A stretch of DNA of 64,000 bases from Methylomicrobium sp. wino1 (GCF_003932755.1 NZ_CP024202.1:3534001-3598000), one strand, 5' to 3'; positions 25,687 through 35,293 are shown, counted from the first letter of the stretch. Notes: generated by a model not told the origin, from the letters alone. Numbers and translations are program-made.

Positions 25687-26796
25687 ATGTTGACTATCAA
25701 ACCGACCAGCGGGCCTCATACCGGATCGGAAACCGGCGTCGGCAGTATCATGAGACAGGTGATATATGCATTATTACCGGCAACGGCATTCGGTCTTTAC
25801 CTTTTTGGTTGGCCGGCCGTCAATTTACTAGTGGTGACACTGTTCGCGTCACTGCTTTTCGAAACGCTCTGTTTGAAATTGGCAGGCAGACCGTCAATTC
25901 CGACGCTGAAAGACGGTTCCGCATTGTTGACGGGGTGGTTGTTGGCAATGACATTGCCGCCGTGGGCGCCTTGGTGGATCGGCGTAATCGGTGCCGGTAT
26001 TGCGATCGTCTTGGGTAAGCAAGTTTATGGCGGACTGGGACAAAATTTATTCAACCCGGCGATGCTGGCGCGTGTCGTGCTGCTGATTTCGTTTCCGTTG
26101 GAGATGACGACCTGGGCCGATGTTACTCCCTGGTTAACAGAATCGGCACCCGATTTCAACGCAGGCCTGACAATAACCTTTGCGGGATTGAGCAATCCTG
26201 ATGCAGTGACCGGTGCGACATTGTTGGGTCATGTCAAGACCGAATGGCTGCAAAAACATCCGCTGTCCGAGAGTCTGTCCGATTTCTGCACGCTGAAGAT
26301 GTGGCTGGGAATGACGCGCGGCAGTCTGGGCGAAACTTCGGCTCTGTTATTATTTGCCGGAGGGATGTGGTTATTACTGAAAAAAATCATTACTTGGCCT
26401 ATACCGGTTTCGATGCTTGCATCGGTTGCCGTAATTTCCGGTCTGTTTCATGTTTTGGATTCCGAGCGTTATTTGAGTCCCGTTATGCACCTTGGCTCCG
26501 GCGCACTGATGTGCGCCGCTTTTTTTATAGCGACCGATTACGTCACTTCGCCGAATACGCCGCTCGGGCAAATAATCTTTGGCTCGCTCTGCGGTTTGTT
26601 GATCTACATGTTACGGACCTGGGGCGGATATCCGGAAGGTGCCGGTTTTGCGATTCTGCTGATGAATTCGTTGACTCCGTTGATCGATCACTATGTCAAG
26701 CCGCGCATTCAAGGGCGGGATCGTCGGGGAAGGCCGCTTGAGGAGAATATGCTTAAAGGTGAAAGAGGAAAGAGGAAAGAGGAAAGAGGAAATTAG
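25687..26796 (+). CDS. rnfD: RnfD, membrane flavoprotein subunit
   Basis: 369 residues from ATG 25687; the frame is open upstream to 25642 but that start is less likely. Multi-helix membrane protein with the flavin-attachment motif TGAT (DAVTGATLLG) and GGLGQNLFNPAMLARVVLL. The last ~12 residues (KGERGKRKEERGN) are encoded by a heptanucleotide tandem repeat that runs through the stop codon, so the tail appears to have been replaced by repeat sequence. Confidence 0.92.
   Translation: MLTIKPTSGPHTGSETGVGSIMRQVIYALLPATAFGLYLFGWPAVNLLVVTLFASLLFETLCLKLAGRPSIPTLKDGSALLTGWLLAMTLPPWAPWWIGVIGAGIAIVLGKQVYGGLGQNLFNPAMLARVVLLISFPLEMTTWADVTPWLTESAPDFNAGLTITFAGLSNPDAVTGATLLGHVKTEWLQKHPLSESLSDFCTLKMWLGMTRGSLGETSALLLFAGGMWLLLKKIITWPIPVSMLASVAVISGLFHVLDSERYLSPVMHLGSGALMCAAFFIATDYVTSPNTPLGQIIFGSLCGLLIYMLRTWGGYPEGAGFAILLMNSLTPLIDHYVKPRIQGRDRRGRPLEENMLKGERGKRKEERGN
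26761..26792 (+). repeat. Heptanucleotide tandem repeat (GAAAGAG)n in the rnfD 3' end
   Basis: Four perfect copies of GAAAGAG plus a partial copy. Because 7 is not a multiple of 3, any change in copy number would change the RnfD C-terminus. Confidence 0.85.
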
Positions 26797-26880
26797 GACT
26801 TGACAAGTGTTTTATATGCAGCAACTTTTTTTTGCTAACTGCTAAATTCCAACTACATACTATTGAACGGTAAATGCCCC

Positions 26881-27501
26881 ATGCCTCTCGAGCAACTGAA
26901 AACCCGTGTTTCTTACCAAACGCTGCTGCTGGCCGGTTTTGCTTTGGCCGCTAGCGCCTTGCTCGGCATTGGCGATTGGAATACGCGCGATGCGATCGAA
27001 ATGCGCCGGCAAGAAGACTTAAAAGCCTCGCTTGCACAAGTGATACCGGATGAACTGTATGACAACGATTTACTGAAAAGTACCGTAATCGTGTCGACCG
27101 ACGGCTTGTCGAATGTACAGGAGATTTTGGTTTATCAGGCGCGTAAACAGGGCCGTACGACAGCCGCAGCGTTTCTTTTGACTGCGCCTGACGGTTATTC
27201 AGGCAATATCGACATGGTTATCGGTATCGGCCCAAACGGTGAAATATTGGGCGTGCGAGTGATTGCTCATGCCGAAACGCCCGGGCTCGGCGACAAGATT
27301 GAAATCGCTAAGTCCGATTGGATCTTGAGTTTCAACGGTCGTTCACTCGAAAATCCAACCGTCGAGCAGTGGGCCGTCAAGAAGGATAGAGGCGAATTCG
27401 ACCAATTCAGCGGCGCTACGATCACGCCGCGTGCCGTCGTCAATGCAGTACGCCGGGGTTTATTGTTTTTCGACATGCATCGATCCGAAATCGTTGAATG
27501 A
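26881..27501 (+). CDS. rnfG: RnfG, periplasmic FMN-binding subunit
   Basis: 206 residues from ATG 26881; a TTG at 26863 could add six residues. One N-terminal membrane helix (YQTLLLAGFALAASALLGIG) and an FMN-binding domain facing the periplasm with the attachment motif SGATITP (Thr carries FMN). An 84-base gap after rnfD holds no gene. Confidence 0.93.
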   Translation: MPLEQLKTRVSYQTLLLAGFALAASALLGIGDWNTRDAIEMRRQEDLKASLAQVIPDELYDNDLLKSTVIVSTDGLSNVQEILVYQARKQGRTTAAAFLLTAPDGYSGNIDMVIGIGPNGEILGVRVIAHAETPGLGDKIEIAKSDWILSFNGRSLENPTVEQWAVKKDRGEFDQFSGATITPRAVVNAVRRGLLFFDMHRSEIVE

Positions 27502-27523
27502 TTCGTTTTATTGGAGACTTGAT

Positions 27524-28213
27524 ATGTTGTTACTCGAAACCTACAAAAAACTGGCCGGCGAGGGCCTTTGGCATAACAATGTCGTATTCGGTCAAAATCT
27601 AGCGCTTTGTCCGTTGTTGGCTGTGACAGGAACGGCAACCAACGGCTTAGGTATGGGGCTTGCGACACTGGTTGTGCTGGTCTGTTCGAACGGACTGGTG
27701 TCGCTCAACAGGCATCTCATTCCAGCGGAAGTCAGGATTCCGGTATTCGTTTTACTGATCGCCGCATTGGTGACGCTGGTCGATATGACGATGAACGCTT
27801 GGTTGCATGAAATGCACAAAGTGCTGGGCTTGTTTATTCCGCTGATTGTCACGAATTGTTCGATTTTGGGACGCGCTGAATCGTACGCATCGAAGAATCC
27901 GCTTGTCTTGTCGTTGTGGGACGGGTTGATGATGGGTTTCGGTTTTATGCTCGTATTGGTTTTGCTGGGCGCGGTACGGGAAATTATTTCGTCCGGAACC
28001 TTATTTGCTAATGCGTCGTTGCTGCTAGGCGAGTCTTTGTCTTTTCTGGAAGTGACATTGATTCCGGATTACAGAGGATTTTTGTTGACCGCCTTGCCTC
28101 CGGGAGGGTTTATCGCGATAGGCTTTATCATCGCCGGTAAGCGTCTTGTCGATAGGTTGTTTGCCGCAAGAACAATTCGTGTAACGACCGGCGAAGCTCT
28201 TACGGAAAGCTAG
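27524..28213 (+). CDS. rnfE: RnfE, membrane subunit of the Rnf complex
   Basis: 229 residues from ATG 27524, which has TTGGAG upstream. Six membrane segments; NVVFGQNLALCPLLAVTGTA and IPLIVTNCSILGRAE carry the conserved Cys residues paired with those of RnfA. Together they form the membrane electron path. Confidence 0.95.
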   Translation: MLLLETYKKLAGEGLWHNNVVFGQNLALCPLLAVTGTATNGLGMGLATLVVLVCSNGLVSLNRHLIPAEVRIPVFVLLIAALVTLVDMTMNAWLHEMHKVLGLFIPLIVTNCSILGRAESYASKNPLVLSLWDGLMMGFGFMLVLVLLGAVREIISSGTLFANASLLLGESLSFLEVTLIPDYRGFLLTALPPGGFIAIGFIIAGKRLVDRLFAARTIRVTTGEALTES

Positions 28214-28223
28214 GGGAATCGCG

Positions 28224-28484
28224 ATGAATGTCGGAATTTGTTACGGAGACGCCGATCGGCAAACCTGGATGCGTATCGAGGTACCGGGCGAGAGTACGAT
28301 CGAGCAAGCGATCGCATTATCGGGATTGTTGAAACAGTATCCGGAAATCGATTTAACGGTCCAGAAAGTCGGTATATTCGGCAAGATAGCCAAATTGGAT
28401 ACCGTCGTGAAAGACGGCGACCGCGTCGAAATCTATCGGCCGATAATCGTCGACCCGAAATTGGTCAAGCGGCGGAAATTATGA
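28224..28484 (+). CDS. rnfH: RnfH family protein
   Basis: 86 residues, ubiquitin-like beta-grasp fold: MNVGICYGDADRQTWMRIEV, IEQAIALSGL, VGIFGKIAKLDTVVKDGDRV, EIYRPIIVDPK. Found at the end of nif-type rnf operons and in the unrelated RatB family. Role in Rnf assembly unproven. Last gene of the rnf operon. Confidence 0.9.
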   Translation: MNVGICYGDADRQTWMRIEVPGESTIEQAIALSGLLKQYPEIDLTVQKVGIFGKIAKLDTVVKDGDRVEIYRPIIVDPKLVKRRKL

Positions 28485-28520
28485 GCGGAGGCGCCGGTAT
28501 CTGATTAGCTAATGGTTTTC

Positions 28521-28573
28521 TAAAAGGGGTCAGGTTACTTTTAATCCTAATAAAAGTAACCTGACCCCTTTTA
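28521..28573. terminator. Perfect 23-bp hairpin between rnfH and nifB
   Basis: Arms 28521-28543 and 28551-28573 are perfect complements (TAAAAGGGGTCAGGTTACTT and beyond) with a 7-base loop. Such a strong stem 37 bases after rnfH should end or protect the rnf mRNA. The GGGGTCAGGTTACTTTT sequence also resembles dispersed repeats of gammaproteobacteria, so it may be a mobile palindrome that landed here. Confidence 0.65.
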
Positions 28574-28603
28574 TGCTTTTATGATGACATCAATGACTTG
28601 GAT

Positions 28604-28619
28604 TGTCCGATTGACTACA
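28604..28619. promoter_or_regulatory. NifA site upstream of nifB
   Basis: TGTCCGATTGACTACA fits TGT-N10-ACA, 98 bases before the -24 GG of the nifB promoter. Confidence 0.7.
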
Positions 28620-28715
28620 TTGACAAAGATGAACGATGTGAGATTTACGACAAAAATTCCTTTCTCTTAAACTTTTAGTTAATTAAAAACAGTAGGATAG
28701 AAATTGATTCATGGC

Positions 28716-28731
28716 TGGCACGAACTGTGCT
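28716..28731 (+). promoter_or_regulatory. Sigma-54 promoter of nifB
   Basis: TGGCACGAACTGTGCT has the perfect TGGCACG half and 10 bases between GG and GC. Start near 28742, 26 bases before the ATG at 28768. Confidence 0.82.
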
Positions 28732-28767
28732 TAAAGCTTATTGACAAATATAAGCGAGGTGACATTC

Positions 28768-30264
28768 ATGGAACTGCCAGTTTTAAACGAAAATCCCGCA
28801 AGCAAGGGCGGATGCTCCGCCGGTTCTTGCGGTTCCACCGACGACCAGATGAACCATTTGTCCGATGAGATTCGGGCCAAGGTGCAAAATCATCCGTGTT
28901 ACTCTGAAGACGCCCATCATTATTTCGCGCGCATGCACGTCGCGGTCGCTCCGGCTTGTAACATTCAATGTCATTACTGCAACCGCAAATACGACTGCGC
29001 GAACGAATCGCGCCCCGGCGTCGTTTCCGAACTGCTGACACCGGACCAAGCCGTCAAGAAAACGATGGCGGTGGCTGCGAACATTCCGCAAATGACCGTG
29101 CTCGGCATCGCCGGTCCCGGCGATCCGCTCGCGAATCCCGAGCGCACTTTCGAAACGTTCCGCAGGCTCAGTCAGGATGCACCCGATATCAAACTCTGTG
29201 TCTCGACGAACGGACTCGCGCTGCCCGATTCGGTCGAGGAACTATCCAAACACAACATCGATCATGTCACGATCACGATCAATTGTGTCGATCCCGAGAT
29301 CGGCGCGAAGATCTATCCGTGGATTTTCTGGGAAAACCGCCGCATCAAGGGCAAGAAAGGCGCGAAGATTCTGATCGAACAGCAACAGAAAGGTCTCGAA
29401 ATGCTCGTCGCGAAAGGCATTCTGGTCAAAGTCAATTCGGTAATGATTCCCGGCGTCAACGACAAGCATCTGGCCGAAGTCAGCAAGATCGTCAAGGCAA
29501 AAGGCGCGTTTTTGCATAACGTGATGCCGTTGATTGCCGAAGCCGAGCACGGCACGTTCTACGGCGTGATGGGACAACGCGGGCCAAATGCTGCTGAATT
29601 GCAGGACTTGCAGGACGAATGTTCCGGCGACATGAACATGATGCGCCATTGCCGCCAATGCCGCGCCGATGCGGTCGGATTGTTGGGCGAGGATAGAGGC
29701 GACGAATTCACGATGGACAAGATCGAAACGATGGAAATCGATTACCAGGCCGCGATGGAAAAACGCAAAGTGATTCATCAGGCGATCGAAGCCGAGATGA
29801 ACAGCAAACGCGAAGTGAAGGCCGAAAAAGCCGAACAATTCGCGCAGCAAGAAAAAATGACGACAAGGCCGGTGCTGATGGCGGTCGCGACCAGCGGGCA
29901 GGGCGTCATCAACGTGCATTTCGGTCATGCGAAGGAGTTTCTGATCTACGAGGCTTCGCCGGACGGCGTGCGCTTCATCAGTCATCGCAAGGCCGATCAA
30001 TACTGCGGCGGCGATACCACCTGCGGCGACGGCGAATCGGTTTTGCAGCGCACGATACGGGCTCTGGAAGGCTGCGAGGCGGTCTTGTGTTCGAAGGTCG
30101 GTTTCGAGCCTTGGGAAATGCTCGAGCAAGCCGGCATCATGCCAAACGGCGAACACGCGATGGAACCGATCGAGGAGGCCGTGATGGCTGTTTACAAGGA
30201 AGTGGCGCGAAGCGGCAAGCTGGATGAAGTGGACCAGGCCGAGCGAGCGCGAGCGGTTGCGTAG
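28768..30264 (+). CDS. nifB: NifB, radical-SAM FeMo-co precursor synthase
   Basis: 498 residues from ATG 28768 (GAGGTGAC upstream; the TTG at 28741 overlaps the promoter region). Builds NifB-co, inserting the central carbide. The radical-SAM motif is CNIQCHYC, followed by YDCANESRPGV, GIAGPGDPLANPE and further cluster cysteines (RHCRQCRADAVG). The C-terminal ~120 residues are a NifX/NafY-like domain (VHFGHAKEFLIYE), so this is the long form. Followed by the fdxN-like gene after 155 bases. Confidence 0.97.
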   Translation: MELPVLNENPASKGGCSAGSCGSTDDQMNHLSDEIRAKVQNHPCYSEDAHHYFARMHVAVAPACNIQCHYCNRKYDCANESRPGVVSELLTPDQAVKKTMAVAANIPQMTVLGIAGPGDPLANPERTFETFRRLSQDAPDIKLCVSTNGLALPDSVEELSKHNIDHVTITINCVDPEIGAKIYPWIFWENRRIKGKKGAKILIEQQQKGLEMLVAKGILVKVNSVMIPGVNDKHLAEVSKIVKAKGAFLHNVMPLIAEAEHGTFYGVMGQRGPNAAELQDLQDECSGDMNMMRHCRQCRADAVGLLGEDRGDEFTMDKIETMEIDYQAAMEKRKVIHQAIEAEMNSKREVKAEKAEQFAQQEKMTTRPVLMAVATSGQGVINVHFGHAKEFLIYEASPDGVRFISHRKADQYCGGDTTCGDGESVLQRTIRALEGCEAVLCSKVGFEPWEMLEQAGIMPNGEHAMEPIEEAVMAVYKEVARSGKLDEVDQAERARAVA

Positions 30265-30419
30265 TTTCGATATACCTTCGGTTCCCTCGATGAATCATGT
30301 AGGTCAGGTTAGGCGTCAGCCGTCAGCCGTATTCCGACGTATTTGGGTGTAGTGTCCGGTTACATCAGCGCTAACTCGATCAACATGGCGACAGAATTAT
30401 TTTTCAACGGAATAGCATC

Positions 30420-30698
30420 ATGGCTCTAAAAATCATCGAATCCTGCGTCAATTGCTTTGCCTGCGAGCCGTTATGTCCGAGCAAGGCGATTTATGAAGCA
30501 AAACCCCATTTTTTGATCGACCCGAAAAAATGTACCGAATGCGAAGGCGATTATTCGGTACCGCAATGCGCGAGCATTTGCCCGATCGAAGGTGCGATTC
30601 TCGATGCGTTCGGCGCCGCGCTGAATCCCCCAGGCTCTTTGACCGGTATTCCGCCGGAGAAAATGGCCGAAGCGATGGCCGAATTGCAGTCGCATTGA
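30420..30698 (+). CDS. fdxN: FdxN-type 2[4Fe-4S] ferredoxin
   Basis: 92 residues. Ligand motifs CVNCFACEPLCP and CTECEGDYSVPQCASICP, the second with the longer spacing typical of FdxN/FdxB beside nifB. It is thought to donate electrons or clusters for NifB-co synthesis. The 155-base gap from nifB shows no -24/-12 element. Confidence 0.92.
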   Translation: MALKIIESCVNCFACEPLCPSKAIYEAKPHFLIDPKKCTECEGDYSVPQCASICPIEGAILDAFGAALNPPGSLTGIPPEKMAEAMAELQSH

Positions 30699-30763
30699 GG
30701 TGTGGGAGCGATGCCTACATCGCGACGATTGCGCTGGTTAAATCATAATTTGGGGAACTGCGA

Positions 30764-31189
30764 ATGGCCTTGATTAATTGCTACGAAAAACCGGGCTGTC
30801 TCAATAACGTTCGGCAGAAACAATTACTGGTCGAGGCCGGACATGTGCTGATTGTACATGATCTTTTGCGACAATCCTGGGCCGATGAGCCGTCGAAACT
30901 ACGGTCGTTTTTTCGTAATAGACCGGTTTCGGACTGGTTCAATCCGAGCGCGCCGAAAATCAAACAAGGCTTGCTGAACCCGAACGCGATGACGGAGCTG
31001 GAAGCCATCAATGCGATGATCGACGATCCGATTTTGATTCGCCGGCCCTTGCTGGAGTCAGGCGCTATACGCATGGCCGGGTTCGACCCGGTTTTGGTCG
31101 ATGCTTGGATCGATTTGACGCCGGGTACCGTCGAACACGGTTGGGAAACCTGTACTCGCATCGGGATTGGCGCCAGGTGTAAACCGTGA
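30764..31189 (+). CDS. nifO: NifO / ArsC-like nitrogenase-associated protein
   Basis: 141 residues with an ArsC-type thioredoxin fold: YEKPGCLNNVRQKQLLVEAG, then FFRNRPVSDWFNPSAPKIK, and IRRPLLESGAIRMAGFD. It keeps the single Cys of the CxxC-like position (GC). NifO in Azotobacter affects Mo supply to nitrogenase versus nitrate reductase. Stop overlaps the following GTG. Confidence 0.85.
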   Translation: MALINCYEKPGCLNNVRQKQLLVEAGHVLIVHDLLRQSWADEPSKLRSFFRNRPVSDWFNPSAPKIKQGLLNPNAMTELEAINAMIDDPILIRRPLLESGAIRMAGFDPVLVDAWIDLTPGTVEHGWETCTRIGIGARCKP

Positions 31190-32466
31190 AACAACTCGAA
31201 TTATCCGATCGGCAGGGGCATCCGAAAGCGGTCAAGTTATCTGAAAGAGTGCATTGGATAGGGGCTTTGGACCCGAATCTTCGCACTTTTGACATCATCT
31301 TGAAAACCGCCAACGGCACAACCTATAACGCCTATGCGATACGCGGCAGCGAGGGCATTGCAGTTGTCGATACGGTCAAGGAAGGTTTCGCCGATGATTT
31401 TTTTGCAAGGCTTGAAAGCATCGCCGATTACGACGAAATCAAAGTCATCGTGCTGAACCATCTCGAACCGGATCATACCGGCGCTCTGCCTGAGTTGATG
31501 CGGCGCGCGCCTGGAGCGCAATTGTATATTTCGCAAAAGGCGCAATCGATGCTGAAAGCCCTGCTCAAGCACGAGCGGATGAGTTACACGCCGGTTTTGA
31601 CCGGCGACCGCGTGTCGCTGGGCGACCGAAACTTGGAGTTTTTGCATACACCGTATCTGCACTGGCCCGATACGCAATGTACCTATCTGCCCGAGGAAAA
31701 CATTTTATTTTCCGGTGACGTGTTCGGTTGTCACTTTTGCGATAATCGACTGTTCAACGACCGGGTCGGCGATTTCCGTTTTTCGTTCGAATATTACTAC
31801 GCGCACATCATGCGGCCGTTCAAGGAATATGTCGTGTGTGCGCTGGATTTGATCGAACCGCTGCCGATCTCGGTCATTGCGCCGACTCACGGCCCGATAT
31901 TACATGACAGGCCGGAACGTTATATCCGTCGTTACCGGCAACTGTCCGGGCCGTCGCTCGAAAGCGAAATCAGCCCGCAACAAAAAACCCTGTTGATTTT
32001 TTATATCAGCTCCTACGGTAATACTCGGCGCATGGCCGAAGCCGTCTATAGCGGTGCAATGCAAGTGCCTGATGTCAGGGTCTCGCTATACGATCTCGAA
32101 GGGGGCGAAGTCGAGCCGTTCGTCGATTTGATCGAAGAAGCCGACGGTTTGATTTTCGGCACGCCGACAATCAACGGCGATGCGGTCAAGCCGATCTGGG
32201 ATTTATTGTCGTCGCTGACCGTAATCAATATCAAGACCAAACTCGGCGGCGTGTTCGGTTCCTACGGTTGGACCGGTGAAGGCGTACCGCTGGTCGAGGA
32301 CAGAATGCGCGGTCTGAAGATGCGCGTGCCGATTCCGGGTTTACGCGTCAAATTGATTCCGACCGATGAAGAACTCGATTCTTGCCGGGAATTCGGTTTT
32401 CAGATTGCTCAGGAATTAATGGGCCTGAGAAAGAGGAAAGTCCTGGATATGGCCGACTTGGTATGA
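31186..32466 (+). CDS. A-type flavodiiron protein (FprA family)
   Basis: 426 residues from GTG 31186, overlapping the nifO stop by 4 bases. Metallo-beta-lactamase-like diiron domain with ligand motif HLEPDH, HTPYLHWPDT and SGDVFG, then a flavodoxin domain from ~residue 262 (LIFYISSYGNTRRMAEAV, GTPTINGDAVKPIW, GSYGWTGEGV). These enzymes reduce O2 to water or NO to N2O. Its place between nifO and two ferredoxins suggests protection of nitrogenase from oxygen in an aerobic methanotroph. Confidence 0.92.
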   Translation: MKQLELSDRQGHPKAVKLSERVHWIGALDPNLRTFDIILKTANGTTYNAYAIRGSEGIAVVDTVKEGFADDFFARLESIADYDEIKVIVLNHLEPDHTGALPELMRRAPGAQLYISQKAQSMLKALLKHERMSYTPVLTGDRVSLGDRNLEFLHTPYLHWPDTQCTYLPEENILFSGDVFGCHFCDNRLFNDRVGDFRFSFEYYYAHIMRPFKEYVVCALDLIEPLPISVIAPTHGPILHDRPERYIRRYRQLSGPSLESEISPQQKTLLIFYISSYGNTRRMAEAVYSGAMQVPDVRVSLYDLEGGEVEPFVDLIEEADGLIFGTPTINGDAVKPIWDLLSSLTVINIKTKLGGVFGSYGWTGEGVPLVEDRMRGLKMRVPIPGLRVKLIPTDEELDSCREFGFQIAQELMGLRKRKVLDMADLV

Positions 32467-32558
32467 GCGTTAGGCCAATGTCGAAAATGCATTAAAACCC
32501 TGTGGGAGCGACGCCTTCGTCGCGATTGTTCGAAGTCGAAGTTCTTCAGCTTCGATGA

Positions 32559-32936
<378 letters not shown>

Positions 32937-32956
32937 CATTTCAAGAGGAACACATC

Positions 32957-33307
32957 ATGGCTTTAGTCACTTTCACGAATCCCGAATACCGCGATAAAAC
33001 GGTTTACGCGGTGGCCGGTAGCCATACGCAAACCGTATTGAAACTGGCGCTCGAAAACAAGATTCCGATCAATTTCGAATGCGAGGACGGTGAATGCGGC
33101 ACTTGTTTGGTCAAGGTCAGCAGCATCGACGAAAAGCATCAACGCATGGGCGGGCCTTTAACGGACAAAGAAAAAACCGTGCTGCTCGAACTCGGCAAAA
33201 TCACGAAGAATCAAGTCGAAACGATGCATGTCGACGATTTGCCGACCGATTGGCGTTTGGCTTGTCAGATGATCGTCAGGGACGAGGATATTCGAGTCCA
33301 GTATTGA
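32957..33307 (+). CDS. [2Fe-2S] ferredoxin, nif-linked, Shethna FeSII-like
   Basis: 116 residues; ligands CEDGECGTC and Cys in RLACQMIVRDED. The insert between ligand groups (KHQRMGGPLTDKEKTVLLEL) resembles the loop of Azotobacter FeSII, which forms an oxygen-protecting complex with nitrogenase. That role is inferred from resemblance. 20 bases after the first ferredoxin; its stop overlaps nifQ ATG (TGATG). Confidence 0.85.
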   Translation: MALVTFTNPEYRDKTVYAVAGSHTQTVLKLALENKIPINFECEDGECGTCLVKVSSIDEKHQRMGGPLTDKEKTVLLELGKITKNQVETMHVDDLPTDWRLACQMIVRDEDIRVQY

Positions 33308-33921
33308 TGCCTGCGGCAATCTTAGCTCCTCGTGCCAGTTTTTATCCGGTTCAAGTCATGACCCGCGAACAGTTCTACCGGGAACTGATTGAACGTTCGA
33401 ACCGCTCGCCGAACGCGCACTGGCTGGCGCAAATCATCGCCAATTGGCGGGCGGGAGAGGGCGTCTTACCCGACTGTCTGGGCCTCGCTCCCCCCCAATT
33501 CGACGACTTGCTAAGGCAATGTTTCCCAGGGGCTGAGATCGAAAGACAAGCCGCGTCCGGCAAAATTCTCGATTTTACCCGAATGCTGGAACGTGAAGAC
33601 CTGGAAAAGCTATTGGCAGAATTTCGTTCTTCCGCCGTTGCCGAGTCCGAATGGATCCCCGCGATCATCGTCGCGGCTTGCCTCGGCAGCAATCACCTCT
33701 GGCAGGATTTAGGATTATGGTCGCGCAAGGAGCTCTCGGCGCTATTGGTTCATAATTTCCCCGAACTGGCCGTGCGCAACACCAAAGACATGAAATGGAA
33801 AAAATTTCTGTATAAACAATTGTGTGAGGCGGAAGGCTTATATTTATGCCGAGCGCCGTCCTGCGAAGTATGCGTGGATTACCCGCAGTGTTTCGGTCCG
33901 GAGGACGACTCATTTTCGTAA
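33307..33921 (+). CDS. nifQ: NifQ, molybdenum donor for FeMo-co
   Basis: 204 residues. The diagnostic C-terminal Cys-x4-Cys-x2-Cys-x5-Cys is present (CRAPSCEVCVDYPQC), preceded by NTKDMKWKKFLYKQLCEAEG. NifQ binds a Mo-Fe-S cluster and hands Mo to NifEN/NifH. Translationally coupled to the ferredoxin; last recognisable nif gene in the window. Confidence 0.95.
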   Translation: MPAAILAPRASFYPVQVMTREQFYRELIERSNRSPNAHWLAQIIANWRAGEGVLPDCLGLAPPQFDDLLRQCFPGAEIERQAASGKILDFTRMLEREDLEKLLAEFRSSAVAESEWIPAIIVAACLGSNHLWQDLGLWSRKELSALLVHNFPELAVRNTKDMKWKKFLYKQLCEAEGLYLCRAPSCEVCVDYPQCFGPEDDSFS

Positions 33922-33984
33922 ACGGGGAATCGGGTGCGTAGCTTCTACGCCACGCACCAGCCATCTAATTTGATGTTTCGGGCC

Positions 33985-34280
33985 TTTCAGAGGCCGATTC
34001 CTAATGAGGCTTATTTCAGTCTCGCGCCCGACTGGATTTATGAAGTGATTTCACCCGGTACCGCACGCACGGACCGGGTTGTCAAAATGCCGATTTATGC
34101 GGCAGAGTCTGTAAAGGGTTGTGGCTGGTCGACCCCGATCTTCGGATATTGGAGGTCTATCGCCTGCTCGACGGACATTGGCTGTTAAAACACACTTGGC
34201 AAAACGACGATATCGTCAATGCGCCACCGTTCGATGCGATCAGCATCAACTTGGGGGATCTTTGGCTGCCGCAAGACTGA
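33985..34280 (+). pseudogene. Remnant of a Uma2-family (DUF820) endonuclease-like gene
   Basis: Reads LAPDWIYEVISPGTARTDRV and VKMPIYAAE in one frame, then after a shift near 34110 LDGHWLLKHTWQNDDIV and a normal end (FDAISINLGDLWLPQD). The N-terminal half is missing. Uma2 proteins are restriction-like, often multicopy. Clearly decayed. Confidence 0.75.
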
Positions 34281-34459
34281 ATGTTGCAAAAGGGTGCTCG
34301 TGTTAGATGTTAAAGAGCAAAACCCTAATGCTCTAGGAAAGCGCGCCAAAAAGATGTTTTTCGAGTTAATTTTTTGCTCAGACAGAGGTGTCGGTTTCGA
34401 TGCGCATTGACGGAGGCCTCATATTCGCGTTTGCTTAAGTGGGTAAAATTTTGGCGTGA

Positions 34460-35095
34460 GTCATATCGCCCCCGCAAAGCGGGGGGCTTGACGGTTATTA
34501 GCAGCCCCAAGGGCTGCCATTGTTAAGCTTTTGTGGTTTTATTAAAACTCACCGTTATCATCAGACCCATTGCCTTCGAGTTGTTCTTGATTCCGGATGT
34601 ATTTCCTAATTTGGGCCTCTTCAAATCCCACGGTGGACACCGCGTAGCCCCTTGCCCAAAAACTCTCTCCATTGAAATTTTTCTTCCTTCCCGAAAATTG
34701 CCGCGCCACCGCTATCGCACTTTTCCCTTTGATGTATCCGACCACTTCCGCTACCGAATACTTCGGCGGAATCTGTATCAGCATATGCACATGATCTTGT
34801 ACCATATGCCCTTCCAATATCTTGCTCCGCCGCTGCCCCGCCAACTCATGAAACACCGGACCTAAAAACTTTCTGATTTTTCCATACAACACTTTTTTCC
34901 GGTACTTGGGGACAAACACCACATGATATTTGCAGTCCCATTTCGAATGACTTAAGCTTTCGTATGACATGTAATTGCTCCTCTTTCTGCGGACCGCCAA
35001 GCCCCGACGAGCAATTTACATGTCTTTAAAAACTAAATCTAAAGGCAAAGCCTTGATAGTCCCACTGGTCAAACCAGTGGCTTACCTTTCAACGA
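34460..35095 (-). mobile_element. IS200-like insertion sequence, copy 1 (636 bp)
   Basis: Boundaries fixed by comparison with copies at 44002 and 50306. On the minus strand it lies 3' of TAAC, has a left-end hairpin (CCACTGGT/ACCAGTGG near 35067-35085) and a right-end hairpin (CCCCCCGC/GCGGGGG near 34467-34486), and makes no target duplication, as expected for HUH transposition. The 34281-34459 stretch next to it shows no gene. Confidence 0.9.
34542..34970 (-). CDS. tnpA: IS200-type TnpA transposase, copy 1
   Basis: 142 residues from ATG 34970 (GAGGAG nine bases upstream). Y1/HUH transposase: HVVFVPKYRKKVL, HUH motif in DHVHMLIQIPP, and a C-terminal helix with the candidate Tyr (IRKYIRNQEQ). 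Intact. No tnpB is present, so it is of IS200 organisation. Translated copies are identical at all three sites. Confidence 0.95.
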   Translation of the reverse strand: MSYESLSHSKWDCKYHVVFVPKYRKKVLYGKIRKFLGPVFHELAGQRRSKILEGHMVQDHVHMLIQIPPKYSVAEVVGYIKGKSAIAVARQFSGRKKNFNGESFWARGYAVSTVGFEEAQIRKYIRNQEQLEGNGSDDNGEF

Positions 35096-35293
35096 GTTAT
35101 TCTACAGTAAGCCGTACATTGAAACAGACGGAAAAGGGAATAGGCAATGTCAAATATAAGGCTTGACCGCGATTTTTCTAGCCGACCGGCGGTAGCACTA
35201 AGAATCGAGACGTTGCGATTCTTGAAGATAGTCCTTGAGATTATGTTCTCAATTCCTTATATTCTAAATGAGTTTCGATAATATAGGATCTGC

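Noticed and set aside
30330-30360. TGT...ACA-like sequence before fdxN
   Set aside because: The spacing is 11, not 10, and no -24/-12 element follows.
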